This document shows positions 1 to 10,942 of a stretch of DNA of 64,000 bases, in pieces. The translations under genes and the position numbers were made by a program. Source of the DNA: Methanococcus maripaludis C5 (GTDB lineage Archaea > AGJL01 > Methanococci > Methanococcales > Methanococcaceae); the NCBI RefSeq assembly GCF_000016125.1, contig NC_009135.1, positions 1,178,001 through 1,242,000 on the forward strand, in the 5' to 3' direction. The notes beneath the pieces are model-generated. The model was not told where the DNA came from and searched no databases. It saw only the letters and a list, made by a program, of their open reading frames with translations. Position 1 is the stretch's first letter. Each line of letters starts with the position of its first letter.

Positions 1-357
1 TCGCTCGATATCAACAATTTCAGACATTGGAACTCCATTTTTTAAAGAAGAAGCTTTGTGCATCTTTAAAGCCCTATCTTTATCCCCTATTTTCAAAACT
101 TCATCAAATCCAAACTTTTTGAGCTGTTCGTGACATATAAAAGTATCCCCTTTTAACCCATACCAGGTTTCATCGTTTATTAAATCAGAAAACGTGTATA
201 AAACAGTATCAATGTCGGGGGAGAGGTAAATGTCTCCAATATACGTATCTTCACCAGTATTTACTATAACTGAAATATCCTCATTTGGAATGATTTCTTT
301 AAAACCCTGAATCAATTTTGGTGTACCTGTTCCGCCTGAAAGAATGGTTATGTTCAT
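1..357 (-). CDS. cofD: 2-phospho-L-lactate transferase (coenzyme F420 synthesis), N-terminal part
   Basis: The reading frame is open from an ATG at 357 to the window edge, so only the first 119 residues are present. It begins MNITILSGGTGTPKL and continues with a VNTGED motif and a WYGLKGDTF segment, the hallmarks of the CofD family. CofD transfers the 2-phospholactyl group from its nucleotide-activated donor to the deazaflavin Fo, giving F420-0, a step in making the F420 electron carrier used in methanogenesis. It is cytoplasmic. The next gene on the same strand starts upstream at 1456 and ends 13 bases before this start, so the two are probably cotranscribed. Confidence 0.9.
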   Translation of the reverse strand, partial: MNITILSGGTGTPKLIQGFKEIIPNEDISVIVNTGEDTYIGDIYLSPDIDTVLYTFSDLINDETWYGLKGDTFICHEQLKKFGFDEVLKIGDKDRALKMHKASSLKNGVPMSEIVDIER

Positions 358-370
358 AGTTTCACGTGAA

Positions 371-1456
371 TTAAAGTCCATTTTCTACAATATCCATGAC
401 CTTATCGGTTCCGCTATTTTTAAGGTAGAAATTCATTAACTTTTTAGAATTTTCAAGATATTTCGTAGTTGAAGACATTTTTTCAATTGCTTCTTCTAAA
501 TTATTATCAACCTCTCGGTAAGATAATGCAATTCCACAACCCATGTCAGCTATTTTTTTCGCATTGTTTTCCTGCTCAGGGTGATCGAGATCAGGAACTG
601 TTATTATTGGTTTTCCAAAACATGTCGCTTCCATCAATGTTGAATGTCCACCATGACATACCACAAAAGAACATTTTTTTATCAATTCATCCATGTTTGT
701 TGTTATAGGGATTATTTCAACATTTTTGGATTTTATTTTTTCAAGTTTTTCTGCAACGTCGTAGCTTCCGCAAACCATCTTTACTTTTAATCCTTTTTTA
801 GCGGAAATCTTGTTTAAAAGCTCCAAAATTTTGTATCGATATTCAAATCCGCCTATGACACATAAAATATAACCTTCATCCGCAATTTCTTCGGGAACTA
901 CATCATATCGAATTAAAGGGCCGATAAATGAAAGGTTTTCTAGGAGTTTTAAGTTATATTCGCATACGGTATATGGAAGGGGGAAATCTGGAATTATAAC
1001 TTTTTCTGCAGATTTGTTTATGACATTTAATATCTCCATTACGGGATAAACGATATATTTTTCCTTTTTATCCGTTTTGGTACAGTTTTGATTGGTTATA
1101 ATATAATATGGCTTTTTAAAAACCTTTGACGCAACAACTGAACTGTATTTACAGTCTGAAATAACTAAATCCGGATCATAATCTTTTATTATTTCAACTT
1201 CTTTTTTTATTGCTCTTGCAGGGTGATAATCGTTATTAAATATGCTCTTTTTGACGTCAAACTTACCATCTTTTCCAGAAAGCCTGATTTCAGGATAAGT
1301 TTCAAAAACATCTCCACCAGACATTTCCACAAAGTCTTTGCTTTTACCGTATGCTGCATATTTAACTTCGTGATTCTTGGATAATTCATTTCCAATAGCA
1401 ATGCAACGGGTAGTGTGCCCAAATCCTTCACCACATATGGAAATAAGTATTTTCAT
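371..1456 (-). CDS. MurG-like glycosyltransferase (MJ1255 family)
   Basis: The 361-residue protein starts with [18 protein letters not shown], the glycine- and histidine-containing donor/acceptor loop of MurG-type GT-B glycosyltransferases. Near the C-terminus it has [11 protein letters not shown] followed by [15 protein letters not shown], the nucleotide-sugar binding region of the second Rossmann domain. This pattern matches the conserved archaeal MJ1255-like family, whose acceptor is not known to me. A GGTGA ribosome site six bases before the ATG fixes the start. It lies directly upstream of cofD with a 13-base gap. A role in cell-surface or lipid-linked sugar transfer is inference. Confidence 0.75.
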   Translation of the reverse strand: MKILISICGEGFGHTTRCIAIGNELSKNHEVKYAAYGKSKDFVEMSGGDVFETYPEIRLSGKDGKFDVKKSIFNNDYHPARAIKKEVEIIKDYDPDLVISDCKYSSVVASKVFKKPYYIITNQNCTKTDKKEKYIVYPVMEILNVINKSAEKVIIPDFPLPYTVCEYNLKLLENLSFIGPLIRYDVVPEEIADEGYILCVIGGFEYRYKILELLNKISAKKGLKVKMVCGSYDVAEKLEKIKSKNVEIIPITTNMDELIKKCSFVVCHGGHSTLMEATCFGKPIITVPDLDHPEQENNAKKIADMGCGIALSYREVDNNLEEAIEKMSSTTKYLENSKKLMNFYLKNSGTDKVMDIVENGL

Positions 1457-1743
1457 AATATTTCACCCAAATAATTCTAAATAATTATTATCGTATCGTT
1501 ATGTCCCAAATAGCCTAATTTAACGTCTTAATCTCTTAAAAATGATAAAAATTGAAAAATTGGATTTTTGATTAATTTCAATAAGTTAAACTCCAATCTT
1601 CATTCCTTAATTGTTCGATTTCAATTTAACAATTATAGTATATTAATAAATCCTTAATTCAAACATTGAAATTTATAATTTAAAATAGCATTCCATTACA
1701 AATATAGTTTTGCATAAAAAAGTGAATATTTGAAGAAGAATTC

Positions 1744-3105
1744 TTAAATTGAACCATCTAAATCTTCTGAAAGGGCAATTTTGTTAATTCTTCCTATTTT
1801 TACTTTCCTAACAATTCCTCTCTGCTCTAGATCGGAAATCGTCCTCGAAACTTTAGGTTTAGTAAGTCCTGTTATATCAACAATTTCTTTCTGAGAAATA
1901 GATCCATGTTCCCTAATTAATTCAATTAATCCTTTTTCTTCATCAGTTAAAATATTCATTAGTGTTTCACTTTTATGGGATTCATAATCGCCAATTCTAT
2001 CCATTAATTCTAAGATATACCCTTCTTTTTCTTTTAAAACTTCATTTAATTCAGCAATTTTTGAATTTAATTCTTCGGATAATTTTTTGTAAGACATTAA
2101 ATTTTTAATTTCGATATTTTTTGAATTTAATTCTTCTTTTAGCTTAACATAATTTTCAATCTGAGATTTAAACTGAATTATGTTCTCTTTTAATTCAGTA
2201 ATTTTTAATTCGTATTCTTTCAAGGTATTCTTTGATAAATCCAGTTCTTTTAAAACATGTTCATTTAATTCTTCCAATCTCCTAATTTCCTTGGTTTTAT
2301 TTTGTAAATTAAGCTGCGATATTTCTAGCCCCTTATTTAATCCAATTATCTCGTTTTGGAGTTCATTTATCATTTTTACCTTGTTATAATTTCGATATAT
2401 AAAAAATATTAATGCAACTACGAGTACCCCTAAAACAGTACTTACTGCACGGTATAACTCTTCGTTACTTTCCCAGGTAGTTATTGTAGCAATTGCACTT
2501 GTCAGTACATAGTTTATTGTAACCTCAAAATATTTCTCTTCAGAAGTTAATTCTTTTTCCCATTCAACAAAAATACTTTTACCGTTCGTTCCGACAGCAT
2601 AATCCTTAGGGCTTATACTTAGAACATCTTTTACAGGAGACACAATTGCAGCCCCTTCTGGAAGTTGCACAGATAGTTTAAAGTCTGAATCATGTGCGGG
2701 AACTATAATATATACCTGTTTTTTTCCACTAAGATCTGAAACCTGTCCTGTAAAACTAATTATTAAATCCCCGCTTTGCCATGGGCCTATTGGTTCAGCC
2801 AAGCTTACAATAACTTCAGTTACGCCCTCATCATCGGTAGTTATTGAATAAGAGTCGATCCCGTTAGAAGAATTAAAAGTCAGATTTGAAGTTTCTTGAG
2901 GAATACTATAGCTAATATCATATAAATCATCGGAATTGTTGTTGTAAATTTCCAAATCTATTGTTTCGTAAAAATTATCGTTTTGATCGATAGTATATTG
3001 AACGGAATACTCATTAAAACGATATGAATCAACAGCACTTATCGAACAAAAAATTAAAGTAATTAGCAAATATATTCTGTAATTAGTTGAAATTGGCTTT
3101 GACAT
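1744..3105 (-). CDS. Membrane-anchored winged-helix regulator with secreted sensor domain and coiled coil
   Basis: The 453-residue protein has an N-terminal signal segment (about residues 10-26), an external beta-rich domain to about 215, one transmembrane helix (about 221-238), a long charged coiled coil (about 240-375) and a C-terminal winged helix (about 388-445). The last contains ISQKEIVDITGLTKPKVSRT, a typical MarR/DUF7343-type recognition region. The layout suggests a one-component signalling protein that senses something outside the cell and binds DNA from the membrane. The ligand and target genes are unknown. The neighbours, a glycosyltransferase downstream and a methionine synthase upstream, do not reveal the target. 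A ribosome site AGGGTAAGAT precedes the ATG. Confidence 0.7.
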   Translation of the reverse strand: MSKPISTNYRIYLLITLIFCSISAVDSYRFNEYSVQYTIDQNDNFYETIDLEIYNNNSDDLYDISYSIPQETSNLTFNSSNGIDSYSITTDDEGVTEVIVSLAEPIGPWQSGDLIISFTGQVSDLSGKKQVYIIVPAHDSDFKLSVQLPEGAAIVSPVKDVLSISPKDYAVGTNGKSIFVEWEKELTSEEKYFEVTINYVLTSAIATITTWESNEELYRAVSTVLGVLVVALIFFIYRNYNKVKMINELQNEIIGLNKGLEISQLNLQNKTKEIRRLEELNEHVLKELDLSKNTLKEYELKITELKENIIQFKSQIENYVKLKEELNSKNIEIKNLMSYKKLSEELNSKIAELNEVLKEKEGYILELMDRIGDYESHKSETLMNILTDEEKGLIELIREHGSISQKEIVDITGLTKPKVSRTISDLEQRGIVRKVKIGRINKIALSEDLDGSI

Positions 3106-3124
3106 CGTATCTTACCCTAAAAGC

Positions 3125-4063
3125 TTAACTTAAATCCTTTTCTATCTCATTTGCTGCAGTAACCATATTATTTAATTTAGCGTATGCAACATCTACTGGA
3201 AGTAATCTCATACCGCAGTCTGGGTCAATTATGACAGAATCATTTATTGAATCTCCAAATTTAGAATTGTTCTTTAATATTTCTATTCCTTCACTTATTA
3301 ATGCTTTTACTTCGTCGACAGAATCTACGGATTTAAGTTTGGTGTTTATGCACCCAAAACCAACTTTTTTTGTAATTTCGTTTAATATTTCAAGATTGTT
3401 TTTACAGGATGCAAATTCGTGGTCTAAAATATCCACATTAAATTCATTTAATTTGTAAAATATTTTTGAAACGTCTCCACAAACGTGCATTGCAACGGGG
3501 ACATTTATTCCGGAAGTAAGAATATCCATTGCTTTTTTCGCAACTTCAAGGTCATATAATCCAGTTGAAAGAATTGGCTCGTCAAACTGTATCATTTTTA
3601 CATAATTTTGAATTGAAAGTGCTTCTTTGTTTAAGGTCCTTGCTAAATCGTAAATTAAATTTTCATCTTTATTATCTGCGTAATAATTTTCAACTCGGAT
3701 GGATGAAGCTAACGTGCATGCTCCAGTAATTATTCCTTTTACTCCTTTTTGAGGGTCTTTTTTTGAAATATATTTTAGAGAATATTTTATGTCGTTTAAA
3801 GTGATTGGTTTTACAAATTCAACTCTATTGACAACTCGCCTACCTTCAAAACCATACATATTTGATACAAATATCTCGACCATGTCGCCCCTGACTTGGC
3901 CGTCGCTTAAAATATCAATTCCGGCACTTATTTGATCATCTAGCGCCCTTTTTATTGAATTTTCGTATTCATCATATTTTCCAAAAAATTTCTTAAGTTT
4001 ATCAAAAATCGAGTCAGGTCGCCCTTTAACTACGGGATAACTACCAACAACAGTTTTTATCAT
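3125..4063 (-). CDS. Archaeal methionine synthase, MetE core type
   Basis: The 312-residue protein corresponds to the C-terminal catalytic domain of cobalamin-independent methionine synthase, without the N-terminal half of bacterial MetE. Visible zinc/substrate residues are in MIQFDEPIL (Glu), AMHVCGD (His, Cys) and IDPDCGM (second Cys). Archaeal MetE-core proteins methylate homocysteine using a corrinoid methyl donor; the physiological donor protein cannot be read from sequence. GGTGA lies six bases before the ATG. It ends 20 bases upstream of the membrane regulator gene and begins 36 bases after the ACT-domain gene, consistent with a minus-strand operon. Confidence 0.8.
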   Translation of the reverse strand: MIKTVVGSYPVVKGRPDSIFDKLKKFFGKYDEYENSIKRALDDQISAGIDILSDGQVRGDMVEIFVSNMYGFEGRRVVNRVEFVKPITLNDIKYSLKYISKKDPQKGVKGIITGACTLASSIRVENYYADNKDENLIYDLARTLNKEALSIQNYVKMIQFDEPILSTGLYDLEVAKKAMDILTSGINVPVAMHVCGDVSKIFYKLNEFNVDILDHEFASCKNNLEILNEITKKVGFGCINTKLKSVDSVDEVKALISEGIEILKNNSKFGDSINDSVIIDPDCGMRLLPVDVAYAKLNNMVTAANEIEKDLS

Positions 4064-4098
4064 ATAATCACCTAAAAATAGTAAAAAATAATATAAAA

Positions 4099-4752
4099 TT
4101 AAAGTATTTTTCCGCGAACCTTATTTAGATCAAATTTAGCAGTATCTGCAACAGTCATTACTGCAATAACTCCTGCCTGTAACGGATCAGTTACAATTAA
4201 ATCTGCAAGTTTTGGAAGGCTTCCAAACATGTTTAAACAAATTACCGGAATATTTGTGTCTTTTTTTACTTCCCCAACAGCTTTTGTAATTTCTCCACCC
4301 ATCAAGGACCCTGCCAAAACCAAAACTCCTGCTCTTGGAAGTGTTTTTATTGCTAAAATAGCATCTGCAAGGTTTTCTTCCCCAACAACTGCCATTGTGT
4401 CGACACTTATTCGCTCCCCACGGATGTTGTGCCTGTCAGCTTCGCTTATTGCACCCATTGCAACTTGAGCTACTTGAGCGCCCCCCCCAAATATCAAAAC
4501 TCTCTTACCAAATATTTTCTTCATGGTTTTGTGAGTTTCAACTTTTTTTACAAATTCTAATTTTTCGAGTCTTTTAACCAGATCTTCCTCGTTTTCAACG
4601 CCATCAAGTTCCATGTAGATTAAACCAGTATTTTCTCCGACAATAAACTGCTGAGTGTACACTATGTTTACATTTACTTCCGAAATTATTCCTGTTAACC
4701 GATAGAGTATTCCTACACGGTCTTCCGCAATTACAGTAAGTCCAAGCTGCAT
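4099..4752 (-). CDS. ACT-domain protein with DUF5612 domain
   Basis: The 217-residue protein opens with an ACT domain (residues about 1-73; LTVIAEDRVGILYRLTGII), a small-molecule-binding fold usually sensing amino acids. The rest, beginning KRVLIFGGGAQVAQV, is the DUF5612-type domain found in methanogens and has a Rossmann-like glycine cluster. Function is unknown; a regulator of amino-acid metabolism is a reasonable inference given the methionine synthase next to it. The gene ends 10 bases after the HtpX stop region and lies in the same minus-strand run. AAGGCGAT precedes the ATG. Confidence 0.7.
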   Translation of the reverse strand: MQLGLTVIAEDRVGILYRLTGIISEVNVNIVYTQQFIVGENTGLIYMELDGVENEEDLVKRLEKLEFVKKVETHKTMKKIFGKRVLIFGGGAQVAQVAMGAISEADRHNIRGERISVDTMAVVGEENLADAILAIKTLPRAGVLVLAGSLMGGEITKAVGEVKKDTNIPVICLNMFGSLPKLADLIVTDPLQAGVIAVMTVADTAKFDLNKVRGKIL

Positions 4753-4761
4753 TAAATCGCC

Positions 4762-5619
4762 TTATCTTAAATATTTAGGATTACTTGCCATTTCCATCAA
4801 TCTTTTTACCCGTTCTTCTGTTGAAGGGTGCGTTGAAAATAATCTTGCAACGTTTCCTGCTTTAAAAGGATTTACAATAAACATGTGCGCAGTTGCAGGG
4901 CTTCCATTTTTTAAAGGATGGTATTTAACCCCTTTTTCAAGTTTTGTGAGTGCATTTGCAAGATAAATTGGGTTTGAATATCTTGCACCGCTTTCGTCAG
5001 CAGTAAATTCGTTTTGCCTTGAAACTGCAAATTGAATAACCATTGCTGCAATTGGAGCCAGGATTATGAAAAGCAATGATGCAACAAGCTGCATTGGATT
5101 TCCATCGTCATCTCTTCCATATCCAAATAACATGCCCCATTGTAAGAAATTTGCAATATACATTATTGCTCCAGCCATTGTTGCAACTATCGTTCCAATT
5201 AATATGTCCCTGTGCTTTATGTGTCCAACTTCGTGTGCTAAAACCCCTTCGAGTTCTTGCTCATTTAAAAGTTGTAGTATTCCTGTAGTAACTGCAACTA
5301 CCCCATTTTTAGGACTTCTTCCTGTTGCAAATGCATTTGGAGTATCAGTATTAATTATTGCAACTTTTGGTTTTTGAATATTTGCCCTGTTTGCTATTGA
5401 TTCGACAATTCTGTGTAAATTTGGTGCCTCACTTTCTTCCACCATTTTTGCACCATAGCTCTTTAGAACTATTTTATCGCTATAAAAATAGCTTATTAAA
5501 TTTGGAATTAGTGCTAAAAGTATTGCAAATATCGGGGGGAACCCAAGCATATAACAAATTCCGTAAATCATTCCTGTTAAAAGTGCCATCAATAAAAGAA
5601 CTTTTACTGTAGACATCAT
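4762..5619 (-). CDS. htpX: HtpX-family membrane zinc metalloprotease
   Basis: The 285-residue protein has two N-terminal transmembrane helices (residues about 4-23 and 27-47), the zinc motif LAHEVGHIKHRD near residue 128 and two further hydrophobic segments. The third zinc ligand is expected in the NEFTADESGARYSNP segment. HtpX proteases (family M48) degrade misfolded membrane proteins with the active site on the cytoplasmic side. Length is typical. The start is supported by GGTGT four bases before the ATG. It lies between pantoate kinase and the ACT-domain gene with 10-base gaps, so transcription is probably shared, though the functions look unrelated. Confidence 0.9.
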   Translation of the reverse strand: MMSTVKVLLLMALLTGMIYGICYMLGFPPIFAILLALIPNLISYFYSDKIVLKSYGAKMVEESEAPNLHRIVESIANRANIQKPKVAIINTDTPNAFATGRSPKNGVVAVTTGILQLLNEQELEGVLAHEVGHIKHRDILIGTIVATMAGAIMYIANFLQWGMLFGYGRDDDGNPMQLVASLLFIILAPIAAMVIQFAVSRQNEFTADESGARYSNPIYLANALTKLEKGVKYHPLKNGSPATAHMFIVNPFKAGNVARLFSTHPSTEERVKRLMEMASNPKYLR

Positions 5620-5629
5620 GTTTACACCT

Positions 5630-6505
5630 TTATTTGTAAATTTTACAAACTACTGGATTGGATAAAATTGAAACTGCATCGTTTAATTCTTCGCCTTTAC
5701 ATATACAAAATATCGCATTTCCAAGCATTGCCTGAGAAGCTCCCGCAGTAAAGCTTAAATCATCACATATCTCGACTATTTCTTCGGATGCAAGTCCTGT
5801 GTTTTTTGCAAAGTAGTAAGATAATTCCATGAAATTTTCAAGCGTTGGTTTTTCCAACAATTTTCCAAGTAATTCGTCTGAAGTATTGTTTATTTTTTCA
5901 ATCCATGATGGATCATTAATTACTGTATCAGTTTCCTTTTTGCCAAATATATCTACCAAAATATTGTATTCGCCCATATTCTTAATTTTAATGCTTTCTA
6001 CGCCAAGCGGAAATCCTGGGCTCTTTCGAATAACAAAGCCTTTCGTGTGCTGTGCTATAACATCACCAAGACCCGTATTACATCGCACTTCTGCCTTATG
6101 AGCAATTTTCACGAGTTCCGGTACATCCGATTCATTTTTTTGATTATTTAAATCACTTCTATCAATATCATTTTGCAGGTTCTTAAAGTTGTATGTTGAA
6201 CTCAGTTCGTATGCCGCACCAAGTGCACAGCATCCTGATGTTCCCATACCGCAACCAAGCGGAAAATCGGAAGTATAAATTATATCGTGTTTTAATTCGT
6301 TTTTCAGCCCCAAATAATGAATAACATCTTTTGATGGACATAAATCTATTTTTTCATCGTTAAAATAAACGTTTCCAGAACCTTCAACCAGTTTTGTGGA
6401 TACACCCCTGTTTAGAGTAATTCCTGCACCAGTTGATCCGGTTTTTAGTAAATTTTCGTGTCTAGTTATTTTGAAAAAACCTGTAATATGAGCGGGTATG
6501 AACAT
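5630..6505 (-). CDS. Pantoate kinase (archaeal coenzyme A synthesis)
   Basis: The 291-residue protein is a GHMP-superfamily kinase starting MFIPAHITGFFKI, with the phosphate-binding loop PLGCGMGTSGCCALGAAYEL near residue 83. Archaeal pantoate kinase phosphorylates pantoate to 4-phosphopantoate, which is then joined to beta-alanine, replacing the bacterial PanC/PanK order. The conserved N-terminus and length match this family (COG1829) rather than mevalonate or homoserine kinases. AGGTGC precedes the ATG. It sits directly downstream of alaS. Confidence 0.85.
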   Translation of the reverse strand: MFIPAHITGFFKITRHENLLKTGSTGAGITLNRGVSTKLVEGSGNVYFNDEKIDLCPSKDVIHYLGLKNELKHDIIYTSDFPLGCGMGTSGCCALGAAYELSSTYNFKNLQNDIDRSDLNNQKNESDVPELVKIAHKAEVRCNTGLGDVIAQHTKGFVIRKSPGFPLGVESIKIKNMGEYNILVDIFGKKETDTVINDPSWIEKINNTSDELLGKLLEKPTLENFMELSYYFAKNTGLASEEIVEICDDLSFTAGASQAMLGNAIFCICKGEELNDAVSILSNPVVCKIYK

Positions 6506-6546
6506 TTTAGCACCTAATATTTATCAAAAACAGAAATGAAATAAAA

Positions 6547-9225
6547 TTATTTATTTAAAATCTGGCTTATTTTTTCCGTGATTTGTTCCTTTGTTTCAGA
6601 ATATTTTCCTTGTGCGAGGTTATCTTTACCCCCACCTTTTCCAATATTTCTGATTAATTCTTTCATGCTTAATTCAACGTTTTCTCCTCTTTTACATAAG
6701 AGGTAGTCGTTTTCATTCATTAAAACTATGAGTTTATTCCCAATTGCAAGGTTGTCTGCAATTGACATCAACTCGTTTGGAGTTCCGCTGACTTGTTCAA
6801 CTAAAACTTCATAATCTCCGTGTTTTTCGAATTTATCGGCAAGTTCATATTTAACAAGTTCACCGACTTTTTTCTGGAGTTCTTCAATCGTTTTTTTCTG
6901 TTCTTTCCATTCTTCAAAGAATCTTTTAACAGTTTTTGGAAGCTGGTCATTTGGAATTCCCAAAATTTCAGCAGAATCGATTAAAATATCCTCAAGAACT
7001 GCAATTTCCGAAACTGAACCCATTCCTGTTGAATATTCAAGTCTTTCAACACCATCTTGAATTCTTTCGGTCTTTAAAACTTTAATGTATCCAACTTCTG
7101 AAGTGTTGCTACAGTGAGTTCCACCACATGCTTCAACGTCAGTTCCTTCGATTTCAATTATTCTTAAAGTATCTCCCGGAACTACACCGCCCTGGTAGAT
7201 TGTAAAGCCATATTTTTGTTCTGAATCGTTTCTATCCATAAATGTGGAATTTACAGGCATTTTTGAAAGAACAATTTCATTTGCAATTCTTTCGATTTCT
7301 TTTACCTGTTCTCTTGAAATTCTCTCGTAGTGAGTTATATCAAGTCTTCCTTTTTCGGTATCAACGTTTGAACCAGTCTGCCATATGTGTTTTCCAAGAA
7401 CTCTTGTTGCTGCCGCATTTATTACGTGCGTTGCAGTGTGGTTTCTCATCAATTTAAGCCTATTTTCCCAGTTTAGCGTACCTTTTACAGTGTCGCCTTC
7501 TTTGAATTTTGAAATATCTGAAACCTTGTGGAATACGATTCCATTCTTTTTCTGGACATCTGAAACTTCTATTCCATTTAATTGACCAATATCGTACTTT
7601 TGACCTCCACCTTCAGCGTAGAAGAGTGTTTTGTCAAGTAAAACGTATTTTTCAACTGTTTTCAAGACTTTAGCTTCAAATTCGACTTGTGTTGGATGTT
7701 TGAAGAATAAAAGTTCAGTTTCGGAAACTTCAAGTTCTGGAAGTTCTTTTTTCGTTGAAACTACTTCTTCAGGTTTTTCTTCCTCGTGTCTTTCTGCAAC
7801 AATCGTGTAGAAATTATCTGGAACCGTAATTGCGATGGTTTTCTTTCCTTTTTTATTTATTTCGTCGACTACATCCTTTACAATTTCGGGAGGAATTCCA
7901 TTACTGTCATATAATTCAATTAAATCGTCAAGAGTAATTTCAGACTTTGAAACAGCCATTCTTTCAACGATTCCCCTTCCACGGTTCACAGTTTGAATGT
8001 ATTTTTTCTCTTCAGAATCCAAAACATCCATGATGTATTCTTTCATTTCACTCAATTCAGGATAAATTTCCTTCATGTTTTCAAGCTGCATTGCAATTAT
8101 ATCTTTGATAGACATTGAGATTCCGATTTTTTCCATGTATCTTAATGTCTTTCTTAGAACGAGTCTTGCAAGGTATCCTTCTTTTACATTTGAAGGTACA
8201 ATTCCATCCCCAAACATGAACGAAAGACATCTAGTGTGATCAGCAATCGCGTAGATGTATTCAAGCGGGCTTATTAATTTATCAAGCTCATCTACATCCA
8301 TTCCGATTTTTTCAGCAACTTTTTGCCTTAAAACTCTTAAATCACCGACATTTTCAATGTCCATTAATCCAGCAAGAGTTGCACTTTCGGCCATTATTTT
8401 TTCGTCAACTTCAGGAATTCCTGCATCTTTCTTTAATTTTTCAATTACTTCTGAAAATAAAGATTCGTAAACTGTTGGAGTTCCTTGTGAAGCCCATGCA
8501 AATCTTTCGATTCCGTATCCCGTATCAACAATTTTCAAAGGAATTTCTTCGTAATCGTTTCCAACTTTTTTGTACTGCATGAAAACAAGTGTTGCAAGTT
8601 CAACACCATGTGTTATTACTTCGTAACAAGGTCCAGCGTTTCCTCCGCCTTCCCACCAGCTTTCGATAAATGTAACCGTTTTTTCATCGATTCCAAGTCT
8701 TTTCATTAATTCAAAACAGTATTCAACAGTTTTATCTGTCCAGTACTTGTACTCGTCTTTTGAGTTGAATGCGTGGTGTGCACCCATTGTAAAGCAGGTT
8801 AAGTGTCTTCCAGTTCTTCCAACATTATCAATATCGTTAAGCCTAATGCATGGCTGTGCAATTACTAACGGATTTTTTACAGGTTTTACGAGTCCACTTG
8901 TAACCCATGGCTGAAATACTGCAATTGATGCAATAGTTAAAAGAATATCGTCTCTCCATCTTTTTGCAACTACGGGAGATCTTTTTACAGGGCTGTGCCC
9001 CTTTTCAGCAAAGAAGTTTGTAAATTCCTTTACCATTTCGTTGTAAGTATACTTTTTACTGGTTATTGGGCTTCCAATAAATGAATACTCGTCACAAGGA
9101 CTGTCTCCACACGTAGTCCTGTCTTTATCGAGTGTCCAAAACCATTGGTTACATTCCGTACACTGTTTTCTTTCAAAACCTAATTCATCAAAAAGTTTTA
9201 CTCTATAATCGTGATTAATCTCCAT
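6547..9225 (-). CDS. alaS: Alanyl-tRNA synthetase
   Basis: An 892-residue archaeal-type AlaS that charges tRNA-Ala. The N-terminus has an archaeal zinc-binding insertion (CTECNQWFW...TTCGDSPC), then the class II catalytic domain, and then the editing domain with [11 protein letters not shown] (HxxxH) and [10 protein letters not shown] (Cys, His) zinc ligands that clear mischarged seryl-tRNA. The C-terminal part carries a coiled coil and a glycine-rich GKGGGKDN segment. I chose the ATG at 9225 (MEINHDY) because GGTGG lies just upstream; a TTG seven codons earlier at 9246 lacks such a site. A 41-base gap separates it from the pantoate kinase gene. Confidence 0.95.
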   Translation of the reverse strand: MEINHDYRVKLFDELGFERKQCTECNQWFWTLDKDRTTCGDSPCDEYSFIGSPITSKKYTYNEMVKEFTNFFAEKGHSPVKRSPVVAKRWRDDILLTIASIAVFQPWVTSGLVKPVKNPLVIAQPCIRLNDIDNVGRTGRHLTCFTMGAHHAFNSKDEYKYWTDKTVEYCFELMKRLGIDEKTVTFIESWWEGGGNAGPCYEVITHGVELATLVFMQYKKVGNDYEEIPLKIVDTGYGIERFAWASQGTPTVYESLFSEVIEKLKKDAGIPEVDEKIMAESATLAGLMDIENVGDLRVLRQKVAEKIGMDVDELDKLISPLEYIYAIADHTRCLSFMFGDGIVPSNVKEGYLARLVLRKTLRYMEKIGISMSIKDIIAMQLENMKEIYPELSEMKEYIMDVLDSEEKKYIQTVNRGRGIVERMAVSKSEITLDDLIELYDSNGIPPEIVKDVVDEINKKGKKTIAITVPDNFYTIVAERHEEEKPEEVVSTKKELPELEVSETELLFFKHPTQVEFEAKVLKTVEKYVLLDKTLFYAEGGGQKYDIGQLNGIEVSDVQKKNGIVFHKVSDISKFKEGDTVKGTLNWENRLKLMRNHTATHVINAAATRVLGKHIWQTGSNVDTEKGRLDITHYERISREQVKEIERIANEIVLSKMPVNSTFMDRNDSEQKYGFTIYQGGVVPGDTLRIIEIEGTDVEACGGTHCSNTSEVGYIKVLKTERIQDGVERLEYSTGMGSVSEIAVLEDILIDSAEILGIPNDQLPKTVKRFFEEWKEQKKTIEELQKKVGELVKYELADKFEKHGDYEVLVEQVSGTPNELMSIADNLAIGNKLIVLMNENDYLLCKRGENVELSMKELIRNIGKGGGKDNLAQGKYSETKEQITEKISQILNK

Positions 9226-9406
9226 TACAAACCACCAATCCGGCAATAATTGACATTATTGATAATGATTTTAAAATAATATGTATTTTTTGTTTTTATT
9301 CTTTGCCCAGTGATATTCGTAAATTAAGATATATAAAATTAAATTAAAATTCGATAAAAGTATTGAAAAAATTACAATTTAAAATGAAAAATATTAAAAA
9401 ATAGAA

Positions 9407-10699
9407 TTAAAATGGAACTTTGAAATCTTTTCCAGCGTACTTTGAAATCTGGAGTTCTTCTTCTATTCTTATTAACTGGTTGTATTTTGCAGTTCTTTCT
9501 CCTCTTGCAGGAGCTCCTGTTTTTATCTGACCTGAATTTAGTGCAACTGCGAGATCTGCAATTGTTGAGTCCTCTGATTCACCACTTCTGTGTGAAACAA
9601 CCAAACTGTAGCCATTTCTAAATGCCATGTTTGCAGCATCGATTGATTCTGAAAGAGTTCCAATCTGATTTACTTTCAAAAGAAGTGAATTTGAAGCACC
9701 CATTTCAATTCCTTTTTTGAGTCTTTTCGTGTTTGTAACAAATAAATCGTCACCAACAATCTGAATTCCTTTCAATTCTTTTGTTGCTTTTGTAAATCCT
9801 TCGAAATCTTCTTCAAACAATGGATCTTCAATTGAAACAATCGGGTACTGTGCAACCATTTCTTTGTAAATATCGATTAATTTATCAGTTGAAACTTTTT
9901 CCCCTGCAACGATATATGAACCGGATTTTTCATCGTAAAATTCACTTGCTGCCGAATCGAGCGTGAATACGATTTCATCTTCATATCCTGCTCTTTTAAC
10001 GCCTTCTAAAAGTAATGCAAGAGCTTCATCGATTGTTTTTACAGGAGGTGCAAATCCACCTTCGTCACCGATATTTACGGCATCTTTTCCGTATTTTTCA
10101 GCAACTACTTTTTTCAAAGATTGGTACGTTTCAGCACACATTCTTACAGCTTCTGCAAATGAATCTGCGCCAACAGGCATTATCATGAATTCCTGGAAAT
10201 CAAGCGCGTTTCCTGCGTGCTGGCCACCATTTAACACATTCATCATTGGAGCAGGCATTACATATGCGTTGCATCCACCAATGTACTTGTAAAGTGGAAG
10301 TGATGCAGTGTCTGCTGCAGCCTTTGCAACTGCAAGTGAAACTGCTAAAATTGCATTTGCACCCAAATTTCCTTTATTTTCAGTTCCGTCCAAGTTTATC
10401 ATTATTTGATCAATTAATCTCTGGTTTCTTGCATCTTCACCGATTAATTCCTGTGCAATAATATCATTTACATTTGAAACTGCATTTAATACGCTTTTTC
10501 CGCCGTATTTTTCAGTAGCGTCCCTTAATTCAACTGCTTCGAAAGTTCCTGTTGAAGCACCGCTTGGAACAATTGTATGTCCATATCCCCCACCTGCAGT
10601 TAAAACTTCAGCTTCCACAGTAGGATTTCCTCTTGAATCGAGTACCTGTCTTGCTTTTATTTCGTATATATCAAACGAATCGTCCATGTTTCTTAACAA
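9407..10699 (-). CDS. eno: Enolase
   Basis: The 430-residue glycolytic/gluconeogenic enzyme interconverts 2-phosphoglycerate and phosphoenolpyruvate in the cytoplasm. Signature segments are [58 protein letters not shown] and [10 protein letters not shown]. The start is taken as the TTG at 10699: GAGGTGA lies four bases before it, the same spacing as at the histone gene, whereas the first ATG (10687) is 16 bases away. The gene has its own upstream AT-rich region and is divergent from the small gene at 10943. Confidence 0.95.
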   Translation of the reverse strand: MLRNMDDSFDIYEIKARQVLDSRGNPTVEAEVLTAGGGYGHTIVPSGASTGTFEAVELRDATEKYGGKSVLNAVSNVNDIIAQELIGEDARNQRLIDQIMINLDGTENKGNLGANAILAVSLAVAKAAADTASLPLYKYIGGCNAYVMPAPMMNVLNGGQHAGNALDFQEFMIMPVGADSFAEAVRMCAETYQSLKKVVAEKYGKDAVNIGDEGGFAPPVKTIDEALALLLEGVKRAGYEDEIVFTLDSAASEFYDEKSGSYIVAGEKVSTDKLIDIYKEMVAQYPIVSIEDPLFEEDFEGFTKATKELKGIQIVGDDLFVTNTKRLKKGIEMGASNSLLLKVNQIGTLSESIDAANMAFRNGYSLVVSHRSGESEDSTIADLAVALNSGQIKTGAPARGERTAKYNQLIRIEEELQISKYAGKDFKVPF

Positions 10700-10942
10700 A
10701 ATCTCACCTCAGGTAAATTTCCAAATTATTAAAGTTTAAAAAAGATAAATGCCGCTAAAAACTACAATAATGATATTGTTTTAAGAAATATATAGTTTTC
10801 CCATGAGTAATCCAATTGTAAAAAGCCACGATTGAGTTTAAAAAATCCTCCAGCATTCTCCATTCAAAAAATCAATAAAAAAAGTTATTTATAATTAAAA
10901 AAATAAAATTAAAATGATTCTTAAAAGTAAAAAGATGATATT

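Noticed and set aside
9226-9246. Seven-residue N-terminal extension of AlaS from a TTG
   Set aside because: No ribosome site lies before it, and GGTGG directly precedes the ATG at 9225.
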